A program made the position numbers and the translations under genes. Under the pieces are notes generated by a model. That model did no database searches. It was not told where the DNA came from and was given only the letters and a program-made list of their open reading frames with translations. Shown one piece after another: positions 36,885 to 45,846 of a stretch of 64,000 bases of DNA. The stretch covers positions 596,803 through 660,802 of the forward strand of contig NZ_JALGBX010000001.1 of NCBI RefSeq assembly GCF_022808175.1, given 5' to 3'. Origin of the DNA: Streptomyces sp. AP-93 (lineage in GTDB: Bacteria > Actinomycetota > Actinomycetes > Streptomycetales > Streptomycetaceae). Every line of letters begins with the position of its first letter. The stretch's first letter is position 1.

Positions 36885-38576
36885 ATGACCAGCTCCAGCT
36901 CCGCACGACCCAGCCGCCGCCCCACCCGGGGTCGAGGTGCGGCTCAGGGACGTCCGAAGGCTGGCGCGGGACGGCAGAAGTCCGCCCCCGTAGCCAGGCC
37001 CCAAGAATTCACCATGCCCGAACCGCTGACCCCGGCCCTGCCGCCGGTGGACTCGTTCGGGGACATGGACATGCCCGAGGCGCTGCTGAAGACCCTCGCA
37101 GCCCAGGGCGTCACCGAGCCGTTCCCGATCCAGGCCGCGACCCTGCCGAACTCCCTCGTCGGCCGTGACCTGCTCGGCCGCGGCCGTACCGGCTCCGGCA
37201 AGACGCTGGCCTTCGGCCTGGCCCTGCTGGCCCGCACCGCCGGCCGCCGCGCCCAGCCGAAGCAGCCGCTCGCGCTGGTCCTCGTACCGACCCGCGAGCT
37301 CGCGCAGCAGGTCACCGACGCGATGGCCCCGTACGCCACGGCCGTCAACCTGCGGATCACGACCGTCGTCGGCGGCATGTCGATCAACCGGCAGTCCGGC
37401 GCCCTGCGCCGCGGCGCCGAGGTGCTCGTCGCCACCCCCGGCCGCCTGAAGGACCTCATCGACCGCGGTGACGCCGACCTCTCCCAGGTCTCCATCACGG
37501 TCCTGGACGAGGCCGACCAGATGACCGACATGGGCTTCATGCCGCAGGTCACCGCCCTGCTCAAGCAGGTCCAGCCCGACGGCCAGACCATGCTGTTCTC
37601 GGCGACCCTCGACAAGAACATCGACAAGCTCGTCAAGATGTTCCTCACCGACCCGGTCGCCTTCTCCGTCGACCCGTCCGCCGGTGCGGTCAGCACGATG
37701 GAGCACCACGTCCTGTACGTCATGGACGAGACCGACAAGAAGGCCGTGGCCACGCGCATAGCCGCTCGCGACGGCCGGGTGATCATGTTCGTCGACACCA
37801 AGCGCGGGGTCGACCGCATGGTCAAGAAGCTCCTCGCCGACGGCGTCCGCGCCTCCGGCCTGCACGGCGGCCGCTCGCAGCCGCAGCGCAACCGGACCCT
37901 CGACTGGTTCAAGACGGGCGAGGTCACCGCGCTGGTCGCCACCAACGTGGCCGCGCGAGGCATCCACATCGACGACCTCGACCTCGTCGTCAACGTGGAC
38001 CCGCCGACCGACCACAAGGACTACCTGCACCGCGGCGGCCGTACCGCCCGCGCCGGCGAGTCCGGCAGCGTCGTCACCCTGGTCCTGCCCGACCAGAAGC
38101 GCGACATGACCCGCCTGATGTCGGACGCCGGGATCTCCCCGCGCACCGCGCAGATCAAGTCCTCCGACGAGGAGCTCGCCCGCATCACCGGCGCCAAGGA
38201 GCCCTCGGGCATCCCGGTCGTCATGGAGGTGCCGCAGGCGACCCCGCCGCGTCAGCGCTCCGCCGGCCAGGCCGGCGGGGGCTCGGGCTCCGGCGCGCGC
38301 CGCCGCTCGGGCGGACCGCGTACGGGCACCGGCACGAGCGCGGCTCCGGCCGCCGGGGGCGGCCGCGGCCGTCGCACCGGTGGCGGCGCCGCCGGGCAGG
38401 CTCCGGCCTCCGGCTCCGGCCAGGCCCGCCGCGGCCAGGGCGGACAGGGCGGCTCCACGGGCGGCTCCGGCGAGCGCGGCCGGCGTACCGGAGGTGCCCC
38501 CTCCGGTGGCGCCGCCGCCGCTTCGGCCCGCAGCCGCGTGGGTGGCGCCGGCCAGGGCCGCCGCCGCTCCGCCTGA
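36885..38576 (+). CDS. DEAD-box ATP-dependent RNA helicase
   Basis: 563 residues from ATG 36885 with CAGGAGGG upstream. Q motif (FPIQAATLP), I (RTGSGKT, 101-107), Ia (PTRELAQQ), Ib (TPGRL), II (DEAD), III (SAT), V and VI (HRGGRTARAG, slightly diverged from HRxGRTGR). The last about 125 residues are a disordered Gly/Arg/Ala-rich tail with RG repeats that should bind RNA. Probable role in RNA unwinding and ribosome assembly, especially under cold stress. Confidence 0.92.
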   Translation: MTSSSSARPSRRPTRGRGAAQGRPKAGAGRQKSAPVARPQEFTMPEPLTPALPPVDSFGDMDMPEALLKTLAAQGVTEPFPIQAATLPNSLVGRDLLGRGRTGSGKTLAFGLALLARTAGRRAQPKQPLALVLVPTRELAQQVTDAMAPYATAVNLRITTVVGGMSINRQSGALRRGAEVLVATPGRLKDLIDRGDADLSQVSITVLDEADQMTDMGFMPQVTALLKQVQPDGQTMLFSATLDKNIDKLVKMFLTDPVAFSVDPSAGAVSTMEHHVLYVMDETDKKAVATRIAARDGRVIMFVDTKRGVDRMVKKLLADGVRASGLHGGRSQPQRNRTLDWFKTGEVTALVATNVAARGIHIDDLDLVVNVDPPTDHKDYLHRGGRTARAGESGSVVTLVLPDQKRDMTRLMSDAGISPRTAQIKSSDEELARITGAKEPSGIPVVMEVPQATPPRQRSAGQAGGGSGSGARRRSGGPRTGTGTSAAPAAGGGRGRRTGGGAAGQAPASGSGQARRGQGGQGGSTGGSGERGRRTGGAPSGGAAAASARSRVGGAGQGRRRSA

Positions 38577-38597
38577 TCCGCGGAACCCCGTACGAAA

Positions 38598-38640
38598 CAC
38601 TGCGCCGGGCGGCATCTGCCGCCCGGCGCAGTGGTGTTTT
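38598..38640. terminator. Bidirectional terminator between convergent genes
   Basis: Perfect 17-bp stem, arms 38598-38614 and 38617-38633, with a two-base spacer, followed by GTGTTTT; it serves the helicase and the phosphatase genes. Confidence 0.85.
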
Positions 38641-38667
38641 CCGAGGCCGCGAACGCCCGGCCGGTGC

Positions 38668-39600
38668 TTAGCGGACCATCTTCACCTGGAGCTTCGCCAG
38701 GGTCCGCAGGTCCAGGCCGAGACCGTCGGTGAGGTAGCCGTAGAGGCTGCCGTAGTCGGCCTCCATCTGCGTGGTCGCCGCATCCAGGTAGTCCTGGCGG
38801 ACCTCCTGGAGCGGGATCAGCAGATCGGGGTTCTGCATCCGGCCGGATGCCTTGATGCCCGCCCGCACCTGGGCGTCGTACGCCGCGCGGAAGGTGTTCG
38901 AGGCCAGGTAGTCGCGCTCGGCCGTGTCCTGTGGGACGGCCAGGGCGTTCAGCAGGACGTAGCTCATCCAGCCCGTCCGGTCCTTGCCCGAGGTGCAGTG
39001 GTACAGCAGCGGGCCCTGGTTCCCGTCGGCGATCTCGCGGAGGGTGGCCGCGAACTGCGCCCGGTTCTCGGGATTGGTCACGAACGCGCGGTAGACGTCG
39101 CGCATGTACGCCTCGGCGCGGCCGCCGCCGAGCATCTGCTCCTGCCTCACGGGGTCACCGCTGCCTATCGCGGAGATCAGCAGCCCGTACAGGCCGTTGT
39201 CGTTGACCGGGCGGGCGGTGGAGGCCAGACCGGCGGGCAGCTTGTCGGCCCCGTCGTACTGGACCTCCATGGGGATGCGGAAATCGAGGACCTTCTTGAG
39301 GCCCAGACCGCCCACGGTGGTGATGTCCGAGGCGGTCAGCTTGCCCAGTGCGTCGGAGCGGTAGACCAGTCCCTGACGAACTCGGCCTCCCGTCCAGGTG
39401 CGGTAGCCGCCGACGTCGCGGACGTTGACCGCGCCCTGGAGGGGGATCTGGCGGATCGTTTCCGTCGACTGCGTGTGCCAATGGTGGCGCGAGGCGGCGG
39501 CACTGTCGGCCGGCGCGGCGTACGCGGCGGCGGGCAGGGTCCCGATGGCGAGGGCGGAAGCGAGCACCGCGGTCGCCAGGCGGATTCGGGCACGGCTCAT
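38668..39600 (-). CDS. Secreted tyrosine-protein phosphatase
   Basis: 310 residues. A Sec signal peptide ends at AYA-A; the mature domain belongs to the PTP/dual-specificity superfamily of MptpB type. The P-loop is HCTSGKDRTG with Cys202 and Arg208, preceded by VRDVGGYRTW and VLDFR. Export of a phosphatase suggests scavenging of phosphate or action on extracellular substrates. ATG 39600 is preferred: AGGAG is nine bases upstream, whereas the TTG at 39609 is too near it. Confidence 0.85.
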   Translation of the reverse strand: MSRARIRLATAVLASALAIGTLPAAAYAAPADSAAASRHHWHTQSTETIRQIPLQGAVNVRDVGGYRTWTGGRVRQGLVYRSDALGKLTASDITTVGGLGLKKVLDFRIPMEVQYDGADKLPAGLASTARPVNDNGLYGLLISAIGSGDPVRQEQMLGGGRAEAYMRDVYRAFVTNPENRAQFAATLREIADGNQGPLLYHCTSGKDRTGWMSYVLLNALAVPQDTAERDYLASNTFRAAYDAQVRAGIKASGRMQNPDLLIPLQEVRQDYLDAATTQMEADYGSLYGYLTDGLGLDLRTLAKLQVKMVR

Positions 39601-39631
39601 CTGGGTCAACTCCTGTAACGGAGAAGGGGAA

Positions 39632-40738
39632 TCACCCTGGTGGTGGCAGGGTGCCGAGCGGGTGAGGGGGGAGGGGGAGAAGCTGTGGGGGAGTGAGGCC
39701 GTTCAGCCGGTCCAGCACGGCGTGTGCCTCGGCCATGACGCGGGTGACGAGCTCCGCACAGGACGGAAGGTCCTCGATCACGCCCGCGACCTGGCCCGAT
39801 GCCATGACACCGAGGTCCGTACGGCCCTCGACCATGGACGCTTTGAGGAGCATGGGGGTGTTCGCGGCGAGCAGCACCTGGCTCCAGGACAGGTCCTTGC
39901 CGTGTTTCATCGCGAGGCCGTCCCGGACCATTTCCGCCCAGGTCAGACCCGAAAGCTTCTTGAAGCCGGCCGCGTGCCGCACCGCCTTGGCCAGCGCCTT
40001 CGCCCGGCCGGCCCGCTCCAGGGAAGCGACCAGCTCGCTGCGCAGCATCCGGTGCGGGAGCCCGTCCACGGCGGTGGTGACGGTGACGTCCTTCACCGTC
40101 GCCTTCAGGTACTCGGCCTTCACCGCGTCCGGGACCGTCGAGTCGGAGGTCAGCAGGAACCGGGTGCCCATGGCGATGCCCGCGGCCCCGTAGGCCAGCG
40201 CCGCCACCAGACCGCGGCCGTCGCTGAACCCGCCCGCCGCGATCACCGGAATGTCCACCGCGTCGACCACCTGCGGCAGCAGCACGGTCGTGGCCACGTC
40301 ACCGGTGTGCCCGCCGCCCTCGCCGCCCTGCACGATCACCGCGTCCGCGCCCCACGCCGCGACCTTCTCGGCGTGCCGGCGGGCACCGATCGAGGGGATC
40401 ACGACGACGCCCGCGTCCTTGAGCCGCGCGATCAGCTCCCTGGACGGGGCCAGCGCGAAGGAGGCCACCCGGACGCCCTCGTCGATGATCAGCTGCGCCC
40501 GCTCGGCCGCGTCCCCCGCGTCCGCGCGCAGATTGACCCCGAACGGGGCGTCCGTACGGGACTTGACCTCGTGGACCGCCGCCCGCAGCTGCTCCATCGT
40601 CATGGTCGCCGACGCCAGGATGCCCAGCGCGCCCGCGTTCGCCGCCCCCGACACCAGGCGCGGACCGGCCACCCAGCCCATGCCCGTCTGCACGATCGGA
40701 TGCTCGACACCGACCAGCTTGGTGAATGCCGTCTCCAT
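39632..40738 (-). CDS. ipdC: IpdC, nitronate monooxygenase-fold flavoprotein of C/D-ring catabolism
   Basis: 368 residues. FMN-binding TIM barrel of the 2-nitropropane dioxygenase family: PIVQTGMGWVAGPRL, GFGVNL-type strand, VVIPSIG, VQGGEGGGHTGD and AAGGFSDGRGL. The order ipdC-ipdB-ipdA-echA20 equals Rv3553-Rv3550, where IpdC is the flavoprotein preparing the HIC-CoA intermediate for ring opening. It starts four bases after ipdB. The last about 20 residues are Pro/Leu-rich and variable. Confidence 0.88.
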   Translation of the reverse strand: METAFTKLVGVEHPIVQTGMGWVAGPRLVSGAANAGALGILASATMTMEQLRAAVHEVKSRTDAPFGVNLRADAGDAAERAQLIIDEGVRVASFALAPSRELIARLKDAGVVVIPSIGARRHAEKVAAWGADAVIVQGGEGGGHTGDVATTVLLPQVVDAVDIPVIAAGGFSDGRGLVAALAYGAAGIAMGTRFLLTSDSTVPDAVKAEYLKATVKDVTVTTAVDGLPHRMLRSELVASLERAGRAKALAKAVRHAAGFKKLSGLTWAEMVRDGLAMKHGKDLSWSQVLLAANTPMLLKASMVEGRTDLGVMASGQVAGVIEDLPSCAELVTRVMAEAHAVLDRLNGLTPPQLLPLPPHPLGTLPPPG

Positions 40739-40742
40739 CGGC

Positions 40743-41480
40743 TCAGACCCGCACTTCGCGGTCGCGCAGGCCCTTGGGGTCGATGACCTCGCGGATCAGC
40801 CGCAGCTCCTCCGGCGTCGGCTCCCGCGTGTACGGGACCTCCCCGGGGAGGTCCAGCTCGAAGCCGGTCGCCGCCCGGACCTGCTCCACCGTGACCCCGG
40901 GGTGCAGGGAGACCAGGCGCATGGCGTGGCCGGGGCCCCCGAAGTCGAAGACGCCGAGATCGCTGACCACACGGGGGAGCCGGTGGAACCGGGTCACCCC
41001 GGCCGCCTCCGCACGGTCGTAGCCCACGCCGCTCACCATGTCGACGCGCTCGACGAACACCCGGGTGGAGTGCTTGGGGATCCAGTAGCTCACCGGATTG
41101 TTCAGGGTGTTCACCGGGGCGCCGCGCACCCCGAGGAGCTGGCGGGCCGGCTGCTCCCAGTCCCCGATGCAGGAGATGTTCTGGTTGCCGAACCGGTCGA
41201 TCTGGCTGGCGCCCATCATCACGTGCCGGCGGCCCCCGGTGACCATCGTCAGGTGACGGCGGTACGGGAGCCAGCCCTCGGCCGAGCCGTCGAGCCCGAC
41301 CAGCATGGCTTCGCCGTCGGTCAGCAGCAGGTAGGGGGAGAAGGTCCGCTTCGCCAGCCGGGCACCGAAGGAGGGCACCAGGCCCATCGGGCTGGCCAGC
41401 ACCTCGCCGTTGTCCCGCCAGGCTTCGGCGCAGGCGATCACGCAGTATTCCGAACGGCTGACCGCGGTCGTCGTGCTCAC
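40743..41480 (-). CDS. ipdB: IpdB, beta subunit of COCHEA-CoA hydrolase
   Basis: 245 residues from GTG 41480, which overlaps the ipdA stop (GTGA). CoA-transferase family I fold: EYCVIACAEAWRDNG, GGRRHVMMGASQIDRFGNQN. IpdAB uses this fold as a hydrolase to open the last steroid ring (ring C) in COCHEA-CoA. Tight coupling with ipdA fits an alpha-beta heteromer. Confidence 0.9.
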   Translation of the reverse strand: MSTTTAVSRSEYCVIACAEAWRDNGEVLASPMGLVPSFGARLAKRTFSPYLLLTDGEAMLVGLDGSAEGWLPYRRHLTMVTGGRRHVMMGASQIDRFGNQNISCIGDWEQPARQLLGVRGAPVNTLNNPVSYWIPKHSTRVFVERVDMVSGVGYDRAEAAGVTRFHRLPRVVSDLGVFDFGGPGHAMRLVSLHPGVTVEQVRAATGFELDLPGEVPYTREPTPEELRLIREVIDPKGLRDREVRV

Positions 41481-42328
41481 TTCTGCTCCTCGTGCCAGGC
41501 CTGGACGGCCGACTGGTAGGCGTGCTCGCTGCCGCCGGAGAGGAACCGCTCGGCGAACTCGGGCCAGGGGGTGGTCGCGTACAGCTTCTGGAAGGCCTCG
41601 TCGCGGTCGTAGTCGGGGGCGCAGGAGGTGAAGTGCGCGCCGTTCGGGGTCTCCACGACCCCGGTGACCGAGTGGCGGCTGACGAGCAGGGACTGCGGCG
41701 GCCCGGACTTGGCGAGCTCCGCGGTCTCGACGAGCTGCTCGCAGGAGACGTAGGCGGCGTCGGCGGCCTCGCAGAAGAGGTCGTCGAAGTACGGGTCGGG
41801 GCCCAGGTACTGGGCGTTGCCGAGCCGGTCGGCCCGGTTGAGGTGGACCAGCGCGACGTCCATGCGCAGCGCGGGGACCGCCACGAACTCCTCCCCGTCG
41901 GCGTACGGGGAGGTGACGGTGCGCAGCTCGGGGTTGACGCGCATGACGTCGGAGCCGAGGCCGGCGCGGACGGGGAGGAAGGGCATCCGGTTCGCGGCCG
42001 CGTGCAGGCCCCACATGAACATGGCCTCGTCGAGCTCGGTGAGGGCGAAGGCGCGGCTCTCGCGGGCGGCCCGGTAGTGCGGCTCCAGCGGGATGGAGTC
42101 GAGGGTGACGAAGGGGGTGACCAGCTTGCGGATCCGGCCGGCCGCGGCGAGCAGGCCGACGTCGGGGCCGCCGTACGAGATCACGGTGAGATCGGTGATC
42201 CCGGAGCGGAGCAGTGCGCGCACCAGGGCCATGGGCTTGCGCCGCGAACCCCAGCCGCCGATGCCGATGGTCATCCCGCTGCTCAGCCGGCCGACCGCCT
42301 CTTCGGGGGTCATGCTCTTGTCGGTCAT
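41477..42328 (-). CDS. ipdA: IpdA, alpha subunit of COCHEA-CoA hydrolase
   Basis: 283 residues from ATG 42328 overlapping echA20. CoA-transferase-like features: MTIGIGGWGSRRKPMALVRALLRSG at the N-terminus, a GLGSDVMRVNPEL loop and DVALVHLNRADRLGNAQY. Together with IpdB it hydrolyses the ring-C carbon-carbon bond. Loss of this pair in mycobacteria leads to toxic CoA-metabolite accumulation, as established for the family. Confidence 0.9.
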   Translation of the reverse strand: MTDKSMTPEEAVGRLSSGMTIGIGGWGSRRKPMALVRALLRSGITDLTVISYGGPDVGLLAAAGRIRKLVTPFVTLDSIPLEPHYRAARESRAFALTELDEAMFMWGLHAAANRMPFLPVRAGLGSDVMRVNPELRTVTSPYADGEEFVAVPALRMDVALVHLNRADRLGNAQYLGPDPYFDDLFCEAADAAYVSCEQLVETAELAKSGPPQSLLVSRHSVTGVVETPNGAHFTSCAPDYDRDEAFQKLYATTPWPEFAERFLSGGSEHAYQSAVQAWHEEQK

Positions 42329-43104
42329 GCCGATTCCGCCTTTGCTCCGCTGGTTGCGCCGGTCCCGTTGCTGCCGAAGGTGTCGCGGACCCGGTCGGCC
42401 ACGCCGCTGAGGTTGGCCTCGAAGGTGAAGCCCTGCTCGAAGCGGTAGCTGCGGCGCACGTCCACGGGGTCGATCCCGTTGATGGCCGCCTTGGCGAGCC
42501 GGATGAGGTAGCCGTCCTTCTTCGCGATCTCGGCGGCCAGCTCCAGGGCGGCCGCCCGCAGTTCTTCGCGGGGGACCACCTTCCACACCGACCCGTGCGC
42601 GTGCAGTTCGGCGGCGGTGGCGGTGCGCGAGGTGTAGTACAGGGTGCGCATCATGTGCTGCGGGACGAGCCGGGCCAGGTGGGTGGCGGCCCCGAGGGCG
42701 CCCCGGTCCAGCTCGGGCAGTCCGAAGGTCGCGTCCTCGGAGGCGACGATGGCGTCGGCGTTGCCGACCAGGCCGATCCCGCCGCCGAGGCAGAAGCCGT
42801 TCACGGCCGCCACGACCGGCACTTCGCACTCGTAGACGGCGGCGAAGGCCTCGTAGCAGCCCCGGTTGGCGCCGATGAGCGAGGCGTGGCCGGTGTCGCG
42901 CTGCATCTCCTTGATGTCGACGCCGGCGTTGAAGCCGCGGCCCTCGGCGGCCAGGACCACGCACCGGACCTCCGGGTCGCGGCCGGCCGCGCGCAGGGCG
43001 TCGGCCAGGTCGTACCAGCCCTGCACGGGCAGTGCGTTGACCGGCGGGAAGTCGACTGTGACGAGTGCGATGCCCTTGTCGGGGCTTGAGGTGGAGACAC
43101 CCAT
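42325..43104 (-). CDS. echA20: EchA20, crotonase-fold ring-D hydrolase
   Basis: 259 residues from ATG 43104. Crotonase motifs RGFNAGVDIKEMQ (oxyanion hole) and PVVAAVNGFCLGGGIGLVG, ATFGLPELDRGALG. EchA20 (Rv3550) opens ring D of the HIEC-CoA intermediate ahead of IpdAB. The first gene of the minus-strand echA20-ipdA-ipdB-ipdC operon; a KstR2-like operator lies 22 bases upstream of its start. Confidence 0.88.
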   Translation of the reverse strand: MGVSTSSPDKGIALVTVDFPPVNALPVQGWYDLADALRAAGRDPEVRCVVLAAEGRGFNAGVDIKEMQRDTGHASLIGANRGCYEAFAAVYECEVPVVAAVNGFCLGGGIGLVGNADAIVASEDATFGLPELDRGALGAATHLARLVPQHMMRTLYYTSRTATAAELHAHGSVWKVVPREELRAAALELAAEIAKKDGYLIRLAKAAINGIDPVDVRRSYRFEQGFTFEANLSGVADRVRDTFGSNGTGATSGAKAESA

Positions 43105-43125
43105 GAGCGGATCAGCTACCTTTCC

Positions 43126-43139
43126 ACCAAACATTTGTT
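43126..43139. promoter_or_regulatory. KstR2-like operator ACCAAACATTTGTT
   Basis: Differs by one base from the site at 29081, and has the same flanking TAGG. It lies in the 56-base divergent region between echA20 and the SDR at 43161. Confidence 0.7.
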
Positions 43140-43160
43140 AGGTGAGGAAGGTAGCAGCCG

Positions 43161-43943
43161 ATGGAGCTCAACGGGAGGGTTGTCGTCGTCACCGGCGGAA
43201 CCCGGGGCGTCGGCGCCGGGATCGCGCGGTCGTTCCTCGCGGCGGGGGCCGAAGTCGTCGTCTGCGCGCGCCGGCCGCCGGAGGAACCGGTCACGGCAGC
43301 AGGCCGCACGGCGGTCTTCACCGCCCTGGACCTGCGCGATCCGGCCGCCGTACAGGAGTTCTTCGCATCGGTCGCCGCGCGCCACGGGCGCCTCGACGCT
43401 CTGGTGAACAACGCCGGCGGAACCCCGTACCGGCTGCTGGGGGAGGGCGAGGCCGAGCGCCACGCACGCGTCGTCGAGCTCAACCTGATCGCCCCGATGA
43501 CCGCCTCGCTCGCCGCCCACCCCTGGCTCCGGGAGACCCGGGGCTCGATCGTCATGATCGGCAGCGTCAGCGGGACCCGGCCCTCTCCGGGCACCGCGGC
43601 CTACGGGGCGGCGAAGGCGGGCCTGGAGAACCTGGCCCGCTCCATGGCCGTGGAATGGGCCCCCGAGGTACGGGTCAACTCGCTGGTCCTGGGCATGGTG
43701 CGGACCGAGCTGTCCCACCTGCACTACGGCGACGAGAGCGGGATCGCGGCGGTCGGCGCGACCGTACCGCTGGGACGGCTGGCGGAGCCCTCGGACGTGG
43801 GCGAGGCGGCCGTCTTCCTGGCCTCCGACCGGGCCGGGTACGTGAGCGGGGCGAGCCTGCTCGTGCACGGGGGCGGTGAGCGGCCGGCGTTTCTGGATGC
43901 GGCCACTGCGAACAAGTCATACAAGTCGAACAAGGAGAGCTGA
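43161..43943 (+). CDS. SDR of the C/D-ring regulon (Rv3549c-like)
   Basis: 260 residues with GGTRGVGAGIAR, VNNAGG, IGSVSG and YGAAKAG. Two SDR genes divergent from echA20 mirror Rv3549c and Rv3548c, so this is the likely Rv3549c counterpart; it probably oxidises or reduces a ring-cleavage intermediate. Exact reaction unknown. GAAGG precedes the ATG, and the KstR2-like operator lies 22 bases upstream. Confidence 0.8.
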   Translation: MELNGRVVVVTGGTRGVGAGIARSFLAAGAEVVVCARRPPEEPVTAAGRTAVFTALDLRDPAAVQEFFASVAARHGRLDALVNNAGGTPYRLLGEGEAERHARVVELNLIAPMTASLAAHPWLRETRGSIVMIGSVSGTRPSPGTAAYGAAKAGLENLARSMAVEWAPEVRVNSLVLGMVRTELSHLHYGDESGIAAVGATVPLGRLAEPSDVGEAAVFLASDRAGYVSGASLLVHGGGERPAFLDAATANKSYKSNKES

Positions 43944-43944
43944 C

Positions 43945-44853
43945 ATGGGACTTGCCGAAGGCCGTGTGGTCATCGTGACGGGCGCCGGGCGGGGGCTGGG
44001 CCGGGCCCACGCGCTGGCCTTCGCCGAGGAAGGGGCGCGGGTCGTCGTCAACGACCTCGGCGTCGGCCTGGACGGGCTGCCGGGGCCGGAGAGCCCGGCG
44101 GCGCTGGTCGTCGCCGAGATCCGGGCGATGGGCGGGGAGGCCGTGGCGCACGGCGGCGACATCGCGACGGCACAAGGCGCGACGTCACTGGTCGAGACGG
44201 CCGTCTCGGCTTTCGGGCGACTGGACACCCTCGTCAACAACGCGGGGTTCCTGCGCGACCGGATGCTCGTGAACCTGGACGAGGACGACTGGGACGCCGT
44301 GATGCGGGTCCACCTGAAGGGGCACTTCCTGCCGCTGAAGCACGCGGCGGCCTACTGGCGGGCCGAGGCGAAGGAGGGCCGGCAGGTCGCCGCGCGGGTC
44401 GTCAACACCTCCTCGGGGGCGGGGCTGCTCGGGTCCGTGGGCCAGGGCAACTACAGCGCGGCCAAGGCCGGGATCCTGGGGCTGACCCTGGTGTCGGCCG
44501 CGGAGATGGGCCGCTACGGGGTCCAGGTCAACGCGATCGCCCCCGCGGCGCGGACCCGCATGACGGAGCAGACCTTCGCGGACACCATGGCCGCCCCGGA
44601 AGCCGGGGCCTTCGACGCGATGGCCCCGGAGAACGTGTCCCCGCTGGTGGTGTGGCTCGGCTCCGACGCCTCGGCCGGGGTCACGGGCCGCGTCTTCGAG
44701 GCGGAGGGCGGCCGCATCACGGTCATGGAGGGCTGGCGGCCCGGCCCCACGGCCGACCGCGGAGCGCGGTGGACTCCGTCGGACGCGGGGGAGGCGGCGG
44801 CGAAGCTCCTCGCGGAGTCGGAGCGGCCGCAGCCGGTGTACGGGGCGCGCTGA
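43945..44853 (+). CDS. SDR of the C/D-ring regulon (Rv3548c-like)
   Basis: 302 residues: TGAGRGLGRAHA, NDLGVGLDG (Asp after beta-2, NAD preference), VNNAGFLRDRM, NTSSGAG, YSAAKAG. The pattern matches the multifunctional 17beta-hydroxysteroid dehydrogenase 4-type SDR group. It lies one base after the preceding SDR stop, with AAGGAGA before its ATG, and is the likely Rv3548c counterpart. The C-terminal 40 residues (GRWTPSDAGE-like) extend beyond the SDR core. Confidence 0.8.
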   Translation: MGLAEGRVVIVTGAGRGLGRAHALAFAEEGARVVVNDLGVGLDGLPGPESPAALVVAEIRAMGGEAVAHGGDIATAQGATSLVETAVSAFGRLDTLVNNAGFLRDRMLVNLDEDDWDAVMRVHLKGHFLPLKHAAAYWRAEAKEGRQVAARVVNTSSGAGLLGSVGQGNYSAAKAGILGLTLVSAAEMGRYGVQVNAIAPAARTRMTEQTFADTMAAPEAGAFDAMAPENVSPLVVWLGSDASAGVTGRVFEAEGGRITVMEGWRPGPTADRGARWTPSDAGEAAAKLLAESERPQPVYGAR

Positions 44854-44955
44854 CGGGACCCGAGGGAGGCGCCCCGAGGGGCGGCCCGAGGGGGGGCCCG
44901 TACTCCGCGCCGGCCGCGTCTGCGGGGTGGGCCGGTGCGGAGCGGGGCCGTGCCC

Positions 44956-45588
44956 TCAGCGGGTGGCGGGCTTCGGGGTAGGGGTGGGCTTCGGGGTCGG
45001 TGCGGCGGGAACCACCACGAAGTTGTACTCGTGGATCGTCGCCGCGTGTCCGCAGACTCCGTCCTTGCCGGCGAACCGGCCGTAGTCGAAGGTGAACCCG
45101 TCGCCGGCCTTGGACCGGCGGTCGGCCATCACCCGCATCTTCACGTCGGAGCGGGCCCCAGGCTTCAGGGCCCGCGCGACGGTGGCGAATTCCGCGGGGC
45201 TCGTGGGCATCGGCCGCCACTTCTTCGCGGCCTTGTCGTACCACTGCGTCGTGATCTTGATGCGCGGGGAGTTGGTCCCCTCCAGCCACGCGGTGGTGTC
45301 CGCGTTCGCGCCGATCGCGGCCAGCGGGCTCGCGGAGATGTTGACCGTGCGGAACGTGAAGGTGGACCAGGTGCCCGCGACGAGCCGGGTCGGGAAGCCC
45401 AGCAGCTCGGTGGTGGTCCGCGGGGTCTGCGTCCACGTCGTGCAAGTGGGGAAGGAGTCGGCGGGCGTCGGCGTGGCCGTGGCCCCGGCCGCGGCCGGCT
45501 GGGCGACGGCGGCGGGAGCCGACATCAGGACGGCGGGCGCCACGACGGTGGTCGCGGCCAGGGTTGCCAGGATGCGGCGAAGGTTCAT
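44956..45588 (-). CDS. Secreted protein of unknown function
   Basis: 210 residues. Clear signal peptide (RRILATLAATTVVAPAVL...AVAQ), then a domain rich in beta strands with Thr/Trp (TWSTFTFRTVNISAS, ITTQWYDKAAKKWRPMP) and a Pro-Thr-Lys tail. Family not recognised. Divergent from hsaE across 258 bases. Confidence 0.7.
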   Translation of the reverse strand: MNLRRILATLAATTVVAPAVLMSAPAAVAQPAAAGATATPTPADSFPTCTTWTQTPRTTTELLGFPTRLVAGTWSTFTFRTVNISASPLAAIGANADTTAWLEGTNSPRIKITTQWYDKAAKKWRPMPTSPAEFATVARALKPGARSDVKMRVMADRRSKAGDGFTFDYGRFAGKDGVCGHAATIHEYNFVVVPAAPTPKPTPTPKPATR

Positions 45589-45719
45589 TGAGCTCTCTTT
45601 GCTGGGCTGGTGCTGTCGTTCCGCTGAAGCTCCGGGCGGTGCGCCGCCCGGGGCCCGTGCGCGCGGTGGCGCATGCGCGAGCCGCACGTAAGACCGCGGA
45701 ACGTCTCCCGGGGTTGCCC

Positions 45720-45735
45720 GGAACGTGCGGATTCC
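45720..45735. promoter_or_regulatory. Imperfect GGAAC-type inverted repeat upstream of hsaE
   Basis: GGAAC-GTGCGG-ATTCC resembles, with different spacing, the GGAAC-N5-GTTCC site before hsaA. It may be a second site for the IclR regulator; weak evidence. Confidence 0.25.
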
Positions 45736-45846
45736 TTTCCGGACCGGCCTTTCCCGGTGGCCGGGAAAACGCCCTCCCGGCGCCGGACAGGGGCCGTCTA
45801 GCCTCGCCGCACCGAACCCGCCCCCACCGCACGCAAGGACCCGCAC

